A stretch of DNA of 13,196 bases from assembly GCA_029939785.1 (NCBI GenBank), contig JAOZSG010000053.1, forward strand, positions 1 through 13,196, read 5' to 3'. The notes beneath the pieces were generated by a model. It saw only the letters and a program-made list of their open reading frames with translations, did not search any database and had not been told where the DNA came from. Both the position numbers and the translations under genes were made by a program. The stretch comes from Fidelibacterota bacterium. GTDB taxonomy: Bacteria; Fidelibacterota; UBA2242; JAFGTP01. This document shows, piece by piece, positions 7,112-13,196 of this stretch; positions within the stretch are counted from its first letter, which is position 1; each line of letters opens with the position of its first letter.

Positions 7112-10100
7112 TATTTTCCTTTTTTGAAAGTTCTTCAAAATAAAGTCTTATAATTTCTTCATACTCGCTGGAATAGCCATTCTGTAAGGCTTTTTCAAGA
7201 TTTTCTTGTAACAGACTTCTTCTTTTTCCTAAATTTTTTGGTAATTCCCCCGGTGGAACCAATTCAATAAATCTACCACTTTTACTTTCACGCTCTTTTT
7301 TAAAACTCTGAGTTCGCATTGATTTTTGAGCATCGAGCAACCTGGTAAGAATTCGATTTTGTCTTTCAATAGTTTTTCTCAATATTTTATTGTTATACAA
7401 ATCTTTAATAACATCTTCCATATCCTTGGCAATTCCACTTAAGTTACCTGTCTGTTTACTTGCAGATTGTTGTAATTCTTGCTGTAATTCTTGCAATGAT
7501 TGTCGTAATTGTTGCTGCCTTGCTGCCATATTTTGTAATGATTGTTGTCTTCCACCATTCATTGGTTTAGGTTGCCCCATTCCTAATTTTTCTGTTTCAC
7601 TGTTCAGACCTTTTTGCTGTCCTGCCATTTTTTCAAGTTGTTTTGCATAATTTTCAAAACCTGAAGATGATCCGGACTGTTGTAATGCATCCATTGAAGC
7701 CAAAAGTTTCAAAGAGACTGAATTTAATGCATTACATGCTTTCCCCCCTTTTTGTGCTGCAAAATGTGGATTTCTATCTTCCATATTTTTTATTGCACCT
7801 CTCATTTGGGAAGAAGCTTTCCCCAAATCTTTTCCAACATCAGATGAAATACCAAAAGTTTTATTTGATAATTCTGTAATATCTTTAATAATGTTTACCA
7901 GATTTTGTTCTATATTTTGTTGATCTACAGCAAGTTCCATAAGTTTTTCACTTCGCCTGGAAGTCTTTTTTATATCAATGTTCATCTGCTCTTGAATTTG
8001 TGAAAGTTCTAAAGTATTACCAATAATTTTTGTAAAGTCTGATATTACTTCGTCCATATTTTGCTGATTAAATTCCTGTTGAAATTGCTGAAGCATTTGT
8101 TGAATATCCTGCATTTTTTCACTTGCACTCTTGCTGGATTTTTTAGAAGATTCACTAGAATTTTGATCCATTGCTTCTTTCGCAGATTCCAAATCTTCTT
8201 TGAGACCACTTTGAATCATTTCTTCTATTATCTGTTCCAGTTTTTTATCAGGCATTAAAGGGAATTCTTTCATATCTTCTGATATAGTTTCCATTCGGTC
8301 TTTTAATATTTCAGAATCTCTAAAAATATTTTTCTCTTCTTTCGAGTATTCTTCCCAATCGGATTTTTTCGGATTTGTATTTTGATCAACTTCTTTGGTT
8401 AATGAATCCTGTCTGGATGTCAAATCATCAATTCTCTTTACAAGTTCATCGACACTTTGCTCAATTTGCACTCTTTTGAAAAGTTCCAGCATTCTGTCGA
8501 GTTCTTTAGAAAATTCATCATGAGTTGTTTGAAACTTATCTAATGCGAACTTAGTTTCTTTGGGATTCATTTTCTCTAAAGCTTTTTGAAGTTTTTCCAT
8601 GGCAGCTTTTAGTTCCGGTGACATGATGTTTTTAAAAGCTTCCTGTAGTTTTGTGTACTTTTCAAGAGTTTCATCACTGAAAAGTTGATTCTCTTTTCCT
8701 TTATCCAAAATATCATCAATCTTCTCAGCCATTTTATTAATTTTCTTTTCAGTTTCCCGAGTATTAAAAATTTCTTTTTGTAATTGTTCTTTCTGTTCCC
8801 ATTTAATTTTTGGATCTTTTAATAATTTACGTGAAATCTCTTCCAGCACTTCTTTTGTTGATTTTAGTTCTGATAAAATCTCCAAACCTTCATCTTCAAT
8901 ATCAGTCTGTTTTTCTGATAAATTATTGAACATATCATTCAGAGATGGGAAAAAACCGGAAATTGATATAGTAGCAGCTTTTTTAGGACCATTAATAATA
9001 TCATTATCATAAATCTCAATATAGAATTCTATTCCATCTTCAGGTGCTAAACCTAGATCAGAAACATTCCAATTATAAAATTGCTCCTGAAACGTTATAT
9101 CCGGATTATCTAAAGGAAAAATCTGTTTTGCCTGATTATTTAGTTTACGCCCATACTTTTTCAATAAACTATAATGTATTTTAGCTCTGGAAAATCCAAA
9201 ATCATCACTAATCCGAATACCTAAAGGAATATCCATTGTTTCGGATAATTCAAAATCCTGAGTTGGTGTTAATAATTTAATCATTGGATAGGAATCGGGA
9301 TTAAGATTTATTTTATAAGAAACCGGATCAATATTACTAATACTATCTTCATCGAAAATAATAATTTTAAATTGATCTTCAGTTAATACTGTGAATTTAA
9401 TATTAGAAGAATAACCATCAACTTTTAGCATTTTATCATTACTATTATCAAAATCTAAATAAGCATTACTAATTTGTTTGCTCGTTGTAATATTCAAAGT
9501 AATCTCAGATCCTGACATTGCATAAATATCTGGATTATTGGTTTTTTTAATTTTTTCTTCAATATCTGTATATTCAGGATATTTTACACTGATTTGTGTT
9601 TTATTAATTCTAGGTCTGTTTGTAACAAAAACAGTGTCAAACCCTGAACTAATCCTTTCCCATGGTGTAAAGATAGAATTATTTTCAGCAAATGCCTCAT
9701 ATATAAAATCATGACGAACTGAATATATTTCAGAATATCCATATCCCATAGAATCAAGAATAATTTCTTTTTCAGATGTATAATCATCAAAAATTATATT
9801 CAGGTTCAATTTTTCAGGAAACTCACCACTGCAATAAAATTCGACCTTAGTTGTATCACCACCTAAAATTTCCATATTTCCATTTTCTGAAATTATCTGA
9901 AATGGTAATGGTATTGGGTATTTAGTATTAGAATGTAATAATCTATCAAATGCTGAAAAATAAAATTCGCCGGATGTTAATCCAAGAATTCCTATTACAA
10001 AAATGATTATAAAAGAAATTAAATAAGTCTTTTTGAAAATATCATGTGGAATAAAAGAATCAAACGTAACTTGTTTTAACCGTACTGACATTTTTCGTAA

Positions 10101-10526
10101 AGATTCAATAACTAAACCGGTTGAATATCCTTTTTCCTTTTTTGTCAACTGATTATTTAACTGTAAACTATTTAGGAGTGTATCAGAAATTTCAGGGTAT
10201 TTTTCCCCTATTGATTTTGCCAAACTATAATCATTAAAATTTTTCAAAAAGGATTTTCGAACAAGTATGTAAATGATAATTGGACCAATCAAACCTAAAA
10301 CAAATGAAGTTATAATGCCTATATTTAATATTTGCCTTATAGAACATTCAAAATAAAATATTCCTTCCAGTCCAATTATGAAGATAAATAATAGTAATAT
10401 AATTTGAAAAAATCTGGTAAATGCATAAAGAGAAAAATGCAGTGCAAGTTTTTGTCGGACTCTATCAATTTTGTTGATGATATATAAATAGTCGGTGTTA
10501 ATATTTTGATTTTTCATATTTATCAT
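7098..10526 (-). CDS. DUF4175 family inner-membrane protein with long coiled coil
   Basis: The 1142-residue product fits the length of Bacteroidota-type DUF4175 proteins. Three membrane helices are visible: about 39-58 (FFQIILLLFIFIIGLEGIFY), 68-89 and 167-185. The conserved segment FDRLLHSNTKYPIPLPF follows at about 193-209. About 210-530 is beta-rich and probably periplasmic, with Ig-like stretches. From about 540 to 930 the chain is highly charged and helical (EKQTDIEDEGLEILSELKS..., KAAMEKLQKALEKMNPKE), a very long coiled coil. The C-terminal part is rich in Q, G and S (about 950-1030) and ends in the family segment RQNRILTRLLDAQKSMRTQ with FKKERESKSGRF. The role of DUF4175 is unknown. 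It lies 3 bp after the DUF4159 gene and overlaps the TPR gene by 14 bp, so the three are probably made together. The start could also be the ATG at 10517, three codons later; neither has a strong binding site. It ends with TAG. Confidence 0.88.
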   Translation of the reverse strand: MINMKNQNINTDYLYIINKIDRVRQKLALHFSLYAFTRFFQIILLLFIFIIGLEGIFYFECSIRQILNIGIITSFVLGLIGPIIIYILVRKSFLKNFNDYSLAKSIGEKYPEISDTLLNSLQLNNQLTKKEKGYSTGLVIESLRKMSVRLKQVTFDSFIPHDIFKKTYLISFIIIFVIGILGLTSGEFYFSAFDRLLHSNTKYPIPLPFQIISENGNMEILGGDTTKVEFYCSGEFPEKLNLNIIFDDYTSEKEIILDSMGYGYSEIYSVRHDFIYEAFAENNSIFTPWERISSGFDTVFVTNRPRINKTQISVKYPEYTDIEEKIKKTNNPDIYAMSGSEITLNITTSKQISNAYLDFDNSNDKMLKVDGYSSNIKFTVLTEDQFKIIIFDEDSISNIDPVSYKINLNPDSYPMIKLLTPTQDFELSETMDIPLGIRISDDFGFSRAKIHYSLLKKYGRKLNNQAKQIFPLDNPDITFQEQFYNWNVSDLGLAPEDGIEFYIEIYDNDIINGPKKAATISISGFFPSLNDMFNNLSEKQTDIEDEGLEILSELKSTKEVLEEISRKLLKDPKIKWEQKEQLQKEIFNTRETEKKINKMAEKIDDILDKGKENQLFSDETLEKYTKLQEAFKNIMSPELKAAMEKLQKALEKMNPKETKFALDKFQTTHDEFSKELDRMLELFKRVQIEQSVDELVKRIDDLTSRQDSLTKEVDQNTNPKKSDWEEYSKEEKNIFRDSEILKDRMETISEDMKEFPLMPDKKLEQIIEEMIQSGLKEDLESAKEAMDQNSSESSKKSSKSASEKMQDIQQMLQQFQQEFNQQNMDEVISDFTKIIGNTLELSQIQEQMNIDIKKTSRRSEKLMELAVDQQNIEQNLVNIIKDITELSNKTFGISSDVGKDLGKASSQMRGAIKNMEDRNPHFAAQKGGKACNALNSVSLKLLASMDALQQSGSSSGFENYAKQLEKMAGQQKGLNSETEKLGMGQPKPMNGGRQQSLQNMAARQQQLRQSLQELQQELQQSASKQTGNLSGIAKDMEDVIKDLYNNKILRKTIERQNRILTRLLDAQKSMRTQSFKKERESKSGRFIELVPPGELPKNLGKRRSLLQENLEKALQNGYSSEYEEIIRLYFEELSKKENSEKK
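7117..7121 (-). promoter_or_regulatory. ribosome binding site selecting the GTG start of the TPR gene
   Basis: On the minus strand AAGGA is followed by 5 nt and then GTG at 7111-7109. It sits inside the last codons of the DUF4175 gene, so ribosomes finishing that gene would be delivered to it. Confidence 0.55.
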
Positions 10527-10529
10527 TGT

Positions 10530-11210
10530 TTAATGAGTTAATGAATACATTATAATATTTGCACCCATTTTCAAGGCTTCTAATCTTTTTTCTTCAGGAT
10601 CATTATGAACATTCTGAGATTCCCAGCCATCTCCAAGATCAGATTCATAAGAATAAAAAACTACAAATCTGTTCTCGACAAAAATACCTAATCCAACCGG
10701 CTGCTTATTATCATGTTCATGAATTTTTGGTAATCCATTTGGAAATTTATAAATCATATGAAATATAGGATGTGAATATGGAATTTCAACAAGGTCAATA
10801 TTAGGGAATACTCTTTTTATTTCCCGTCTGAATGACTTATCCATCCCATAATTATCATCTGCATGAAGGAATCCTCCTGTTGTAAGATATTTCCTTAGTC
10901 TAAGAATTTCAGTATCGGTAAATTTTATATTTCCATGACCTGTCATATAAATATAAGGATAAGCAAAAAAATTGTTGTCCATTATAGATATATGCTTATC
11001 TTTCGAATGTGCATTAATTGGAATATTTTCATTAATAAATTCTAAAAGATTGGGAATAGAACTCTGATCACTATACCAATCACCTCCACCGCCATATTTC
11101 AGACGAGCAATTGTGAATTTTCCATAATAATCTTTTTCCTGTGAGAATAATTGGATTGACATTAAAATAATTAAAAATATAATTAATATAGTATTATTAG
11201 TTTTGGTCAT
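10530..11210 (-). CDS. DUF4159 domain periplasmic protein
   Basis: The 226-residue product has a signal peptide (hydrophobic 8-22, cleavage near LFSQ/EKDYY at 24). The mature part is a single DUF4159 domain with its familiar segments: LKYGGGGDWYSDQSSIPNL (about 34-52), YPYIYMTGHGNIKFT, LRKYLTTGGFLHADDNYGMD, FRREIKRVFP, HPIFHMIYKFPNGLPKIHEHD, and LGIFVENRFVVFYSYESDLGDGWE, ending GANIIMYSLTH. The fold is related to class-I glutamine amidotransferase/ThuA proteins, but no catalytic cysteine is seen in the expected strand-turn (GHG instead), so enzyme activity is doubtful. The domain often lies beside BatA/vWA, DUF58 and DUF4175 genes in envelope clusters. Here it is the first gene of the four-gene cluster, 125 bp downstream of the tRNA. 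Its ribosome binding site is weak: the nearest AAAGGAA is about 15 nt too far upstream. Function unknown. Confidence 0.9.
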   Translation of the reverse strand: MTKTNNTILIIFLIILMSIQLFSQEKDYYGKFTIARLKYGGGGDWYSDQSSIPNLLEFINENIPINAHSKDKHISIMDNNFFAYPYIYMTGHGNIKFTDTEILRLRKYLTTGGFLHADDNYGMDKSFRREIKRVFPNIDLVEIPYSHPIFHMIYKFPNGLPKIHEHDNKQPVGLGIFVENRFVVFYSYESDLGDGWESQNVHNDPEEKRLEALKMGANIIMYSLTH

Positions 11211-11335
11211 ATCGTTATAAAAAATTCCTTTTAGTTTCTATTTTACTCAATAAAAATACAACGTGTTGATAGAATAAACAAGACCGGAAAATATAATTGA
11301 ATGAATTAAATTTGTATAGAAATTAGGGATAAGTG

Positions 11336-11420
11336 CGGAGAGAGGGAGATTCGAACTCCCGGTAGCATTCACTACACACGCTTTCCAAGCGTGCTCCTTA
11401 AGCCACTCGGACATCTCTCC
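11336..11420 (-). tRNA. tRNA-Ser (anticodon GGA)
   Basis: The minus strand folds into a serine tRNA: acceptor GGAGAGA pairs with TCTCTCC, the anticodon stem CACGC/GCGTG encloses TTGGAAA with anticodon GGA (plus-strand 11384-11386), a long variable arm GTAG...CTAC marks the class II type, and the T arm is GGGAG TTCGAAT CTCCC. The discriminator base is G, as usual for serine. CCA is not encoded (the next bases are CAC), so CCA must be added by nucleotidyltransferase. It reads UCC and UCU codons. Confidence 0.97.
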
Positions 11421-11434
11421 ATAAAAAGCCTCAT

Positions 11435-11463
11435 AGTATAATTGAATTTAAAATAATTGACAA
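11435..11463 (-). promoter_or_regulatory. sigma70-like promoter of the tRNA-Ser gene
   Basis: TTGTCA (11458-11463) and TATACT (11435-11440) are spaced by exactly 17 bp, close to the consensus. The -10 box ends 14 bp before the mature tRNA end, giving a short 5' leader of some 7 bp. Transcription might run on into the DUF4159 gene, since no terminator is seen after the tRNA. Confidence 0.6.
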
Positions 11464-11506
11464 GTATAAAATTTGTTAAATTATATTGTATTGAGATGAT
11501 AAAACA

Positions 11507-12529
11507 TTATAATTTACCTTCTTTTTTTAGTTTTTTGTAAATTTCAGGATACAGATCTCTTGTGCAATCCGGGCATAAGCCATGTGTAAAATCAGCTTCA
11601 GATCGATCTCTGATATAAATTTCAACTTCTTCCCAGTAATCATCATCAGAACGTACTTTTTTACACCCTGCACAGATTGGAATCAAACCTTTTAAGGTCT
11701 TTATTTTTCCCATTGCATCTGTCAATTCTGATATCAGTTTTTCTCTTTCTTCTTCCTGTTCCTTCTTCTCTGTAATATCTCTTATCACAAAAATAAAGGA
11801 TTCTAATACATCATTTATAAAAAGTGGAGTTATTTTTATATGACAAATAAAAATATTCTGGTTTTTTTTGATATTTTCTTCTTCAAGTTCCCAACAACCG
11901 CCGGATTTTACAATATTTGTCATTTCATTTTTATTTTTCGAAAGAAAATCTCTGGATAATAATTTTTTGAAATTTAGACTTAAATATTCCTGTTCTGTAT
12001 ATCCATATAATTTTTGGGCAGCATTATTAGAAAATGTGATGTTAAAATTAAGATCAGTAGTAATAATGGAATCTGAAGTTTGTTTAGTAATAGAACTAAG
12101 AAACTTAATTTCATCATTGGCAATTGCTAATTTTTCATCTTTAATTTGGTTATCCAAAACATGTAGAACAACATCAGGTAATAAATTTAAAAATTCTGTA
12201 TCTTTTGCAAGATAATCTTTTGCTCCAAGTTTAAAGAGATCTACAGCAATTTCCTGATTTCCCTGACCGGTCATCGCAATAAATGGAAGATTATAACCTT
12301 TTTCCTGAAATGTGAGAATGAGTTCTTTTGAATTCATATCAAGAAGCATATAATCTAATATCAAAATAAAATTTTTGGATTCATTTTTAATGATTTCAAG
12401 AGCTTCATTACCTGAAAAAGCCTGCATACAATTAAGATTTATTCTATTTAATTTTTTCCTGATAAGATTATTTAAACCTTCATCATCATCAATAATTAAA
12501 AAAGTATAATCTTTTAATTTATTTTGCAT
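11507..12529 (-). CDS. response regulator: receiver-PAS with C-terminal four-cysteine tail
   Basis: The 340-residue product has three parts. Residues about 7-125 form a receiver domain with acidic pocket DDD (14-16), phosphoacceptor D59 in LILDYML, T87 in AMTG and K109 in YLAKD, all the key residues. Residues about 140-253 form a PAS domain (SDSIITTDLNFNITFSNNAAQKLYGYT, ending FVIRDITEKKEQ) that could bind a ligand or cofactor. After a short coiled coil (254-280), the tail LIPICAGCKKVRSDDDYWE...FTHGLCPDC (282-322) carries C286, C289, C319 and C322, a probable zinc site common at the end of environmental signalling proteins and of unknown role. There is no DNA-binding, kinase or GGDEF output, so the protein probably passes signals through contacts. 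It follows another receiver gene on the same strand. A TTG at 12538 is an alternative start, adding 3 residues; the ATG at 12529 is preferred. It ends with TAA. Confidence 0.85.
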   Translation of the reverse strand: MQNKLKDYTFLIIDDDEGLNNLIRKKLNRINLNCMQAFSGNEALEIIKNESKNFILILDYMLLDMNSKELILTFQEKGYNLPFIAMTGQGNQEIAVDLFKLGAKDYLAKDTEFLNLLPDVVLHVLDNQIKDEKLAIANDEIKFLSSITKQTSDSIITTDLNFNITFSNNAAQKLYGYTEQEYLSLNFKKLLSRDFLSKNKNEMTNIVKSGGCWELEEENIKKNQNIFICHIKITPLFINDVLESFIFVIRDITEKKEQEEEREKLISELTDAMGKIKTLKGLIPICAGCKKVRSDDDYWEEVEIYIRDRSEADFTHGLCPDCTRDLYPEIYKKLKKEGKL

Positions 12530-12547
12530 TTCAACCAACTTTCATGA

Positions 12548-12613
12548 TTATGCAATTGAATTTTCCTGACCTTTGAAATATTGAATAAACTTATCTATGA
12601 TATTTGAAAAATC
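12548..12613 (-). pseudogene. 3' remnant of the receiver gene beyond the in-frame TGA
   Basis: Twenty-one codons in the same frame as the receiver, DFSNIIDKFIQYFKGQENSIA, followed by TAA. The first part forms an amphipathic helix as expected for alpha-5 of a receiver domain. If it belongs to the upstream gene, the gap to the next gene shrinks from about 84 bp to under 20 bp, a normal operon spacing. Confidence 0.55.
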
Positions 12614-12979
12614 TCAGGAGAGGACAGGTTTTACAATATATCCGTTGGCTCCAAGTTCATAGCATAGTGACATTTCTCGAGGATCGTCTGTTGTAGAAAA
12701 AATAATAATTGGAATTGATGATAATCGATTATCATTTTTTATTGATTTTAAAACACCAATTCCATCAACTTTAGGCATTTTTATATCAAGGATCAGGACA
12801 AAATGTATTCCATCCTGGATTTTTAAAATCCCTGTGTTTGTTAAGTAATTAATAAGTTCATCACCATTAAGAAAATGTAATATAGGGTTTGATACACCTG
12901 CCCGTTCAAAATTTTTCTTTAATAATTTTGCATGTCCCAAATCATCTTCAGCTAACAAAATAACAATATTCTTATCCAT
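12614..12979 (-). CDS. single-domain response regulator, probably cut short by an in-frame TGA
   Basis: The 121-residue product is a CheY/Rcp1-like receiver: acidic pair D12-D13, phosphoacceptor D65 in LILDIKMPKVDG, the IIIFSTTDDPRE segment with the conserved hydroxyl residue, and the K117-P118 dipeptide in GYIVKPV. These residues make it competent for phosphorylation on sequence grounds. It stops at TGA (12614-12616) directly after KPVLS, before the last helix of the fold. The same frame then continues as DFSNIIDKFIQYFKGQENSIA to a TAA at 12548-12550, which looks exactly like the missing alpha-5 helix and tail. So the gene may be a recent nonsense mutant, be read through, or carry a sequence error. 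The next gene on the strand encodes the receiver-PAS protein, and the two may act in one phosphorelay. No kinase is present in the window. No strong ribosome binding site is seen. Confidence 0.78.
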   Translation of the reverse strand: MDKNIVILLAEDDLGHAKLLKKNFERAGVSNPILHFLNGDELINYLTNTGILKIQDGIHFVLILDIKMPKVDGIGVLKSIKNDNRLSSIPIIIFSTTDDPREMSLCYELGANGYIVKPVLS

Positions 12980-13008
12980 ATATTTGTCAATCTTACCTAT
13001 TCATATTT

Positions 13009-13037
13009 TATATATTACACATCTTTCATCATTTCAA
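13009..13037 (-). promoter_or_regulatory. candidate promoter for the two response-regulator genes
   Basis: TTGAAA (13032-13037) and TATATA (13009-13014) are 17 bp apart on the minus strand, placing a start about 20-25 bp before the receiver ATG at 12979. The -10 match is fair, and the DNA is AT-rich enough for chance matches. Confidence 0.35.
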
Positions 13038-13169
13038 TAATAATTGGGTATTTATGAAAAAAAACAATAATAATCAACTGAATAATTTAGTTTTCAATAA
13101 AGAAGCAGTATTCAATTTTTAAAATTATTGAAAATTAATTCTGATGAAATCGTAAAAAGTATTTTTCAA

Positions 13170-13196
13170 CGCAGAGACCGCAAAGATCGCAGAGAC
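13170..13196. repeat. tandem 9-bp repeats (CGCAGAGAC type) at the window edge
   Basis: Three consecutive 9-bp units: CGCAGAGAC, CGCAAAGAT, CGCAGAGAC. Their GC-rich, purine-heavy composition differs sharply from the surrounding DNA. The array reaches the end of the window, so its full length is not visible. Short repeats of the CGCAGAGA type are known as scattered intergenic elements in many environmental bacteria. Confidence 0.6.

Noticed and set aside
7112..7138. TTG at 7138 as the start of the TPR gene
   Set aside because: No ribosome binding site precedes it, while the GTG at 7111 has AAGGA at a good distance and leads straight into the signal peptide.
7390..7650. Cysteine-rich plus-strand open frame of 86 codons
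   Set aside because: It is the antisense shadow of the Q-rich part of the DUF4175 gene: CAA/CAG-type codons on one strand give TTG/CTG/TGC on the other.
10..12979. Possible recoding of UGA as a sense codon, prompted by in-frame TGA at 313-315 and 12614-12616
   Set aside because: The methyltransferase (1773-1775) and the AsnB-like gene (3917-3919) end with TGA exactly at their expected family C-termini, so UGA is a working stop here.
13053..13121. Plus-strand ATG frame of 22 codons rich in K and N
   Set aside because: It lacks a ribosome binding site and any recognisable motif; such short A-rich frames are common by chance here.

Overview
The window is strongly AT-rich by eye and reads as chromosomal DNA from a Gram-negative bacterium of the Bacteroidota/Ignavibacteriota/Marinimicrobia/Cloacimonadota type. 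The clues are a secreted protein ending in a type IX secretion sorting domain with the motif NYPNPFNPST, several signal peptides cleaved in front of Q or E (FAQ, GFGQ, LFSQ), and a DUF4159/DUF4175 envelope cluster typical of these phyla. The phylum cannot be fixed from the sequence alone. UGA is an ordinary stop here: at least two intact genes end with it.

Layout, left to right. (1) 10-574, minus strand: gene debris. The C-terminal end of an Old Yellow Enzyme-type flavin oxidoreductase runs into the C-terminal end of a formylglycine-generating-enzyme (FGE/SUMF1) type protein, with one frameshift and two in-frame stops. (2) 723-1775, plus strand: a TRM11-like SAM-dependent methyltransferase, the only intact plus-strand gene. 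(3) 1776-2250: about 475 bp with no gene. (4) 2251-3681, minus: a secreted multidomain protein with a type IX sorting tail. (5) 3682-3916: a gap with a perfect 13-bp-arm AT hairpin and a separate GC-containing palindrome. (6) 3917-11210, minus: a tight four-gene cluster read right to left: DUF4159 protein, DUF4175 membrane/coiled-coil protein, TPR protein, and a periplasmic protein of the family carried in databases as 'asparagine synthetase B'. Gaps are 3 bp, a 14-bp overlap and 45 bp, so this looks like one operon. (7) 11336-11420, minus: tRNA-Ser(GGA) with a well-formed sigma70-like promoter just upstream. (8) 11507-12979, minus: two response-regulator genes. One is a lone receiver cut short by an in-frame TGA. 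The other is receiver-PAS with a C-terminal four-cysteine tail. (9) 12980-13196: a candidate promoter, then three 9-bp tandem repeat units running off the edge.

How the genes work together: the four-gene cluster is the most coherent unit. It combines an inner-membrane protein with a very long coiled coil (DUF4175), a periplasmic TPR scaffold and, at each end, an exported protein whose conserved segments suggest a class-I glutamine-amidotransferase/ThuA-like fold. I read it as an envelope complex of unknown function, possibly a split piece of the larger MoxR/BatA/DUF4159/DUF4175 arrangement; no MoxR ATPase, DUF58 or vWA gene is present here. The two response regulators form a separate signalling cassette with no kinase inside the window.
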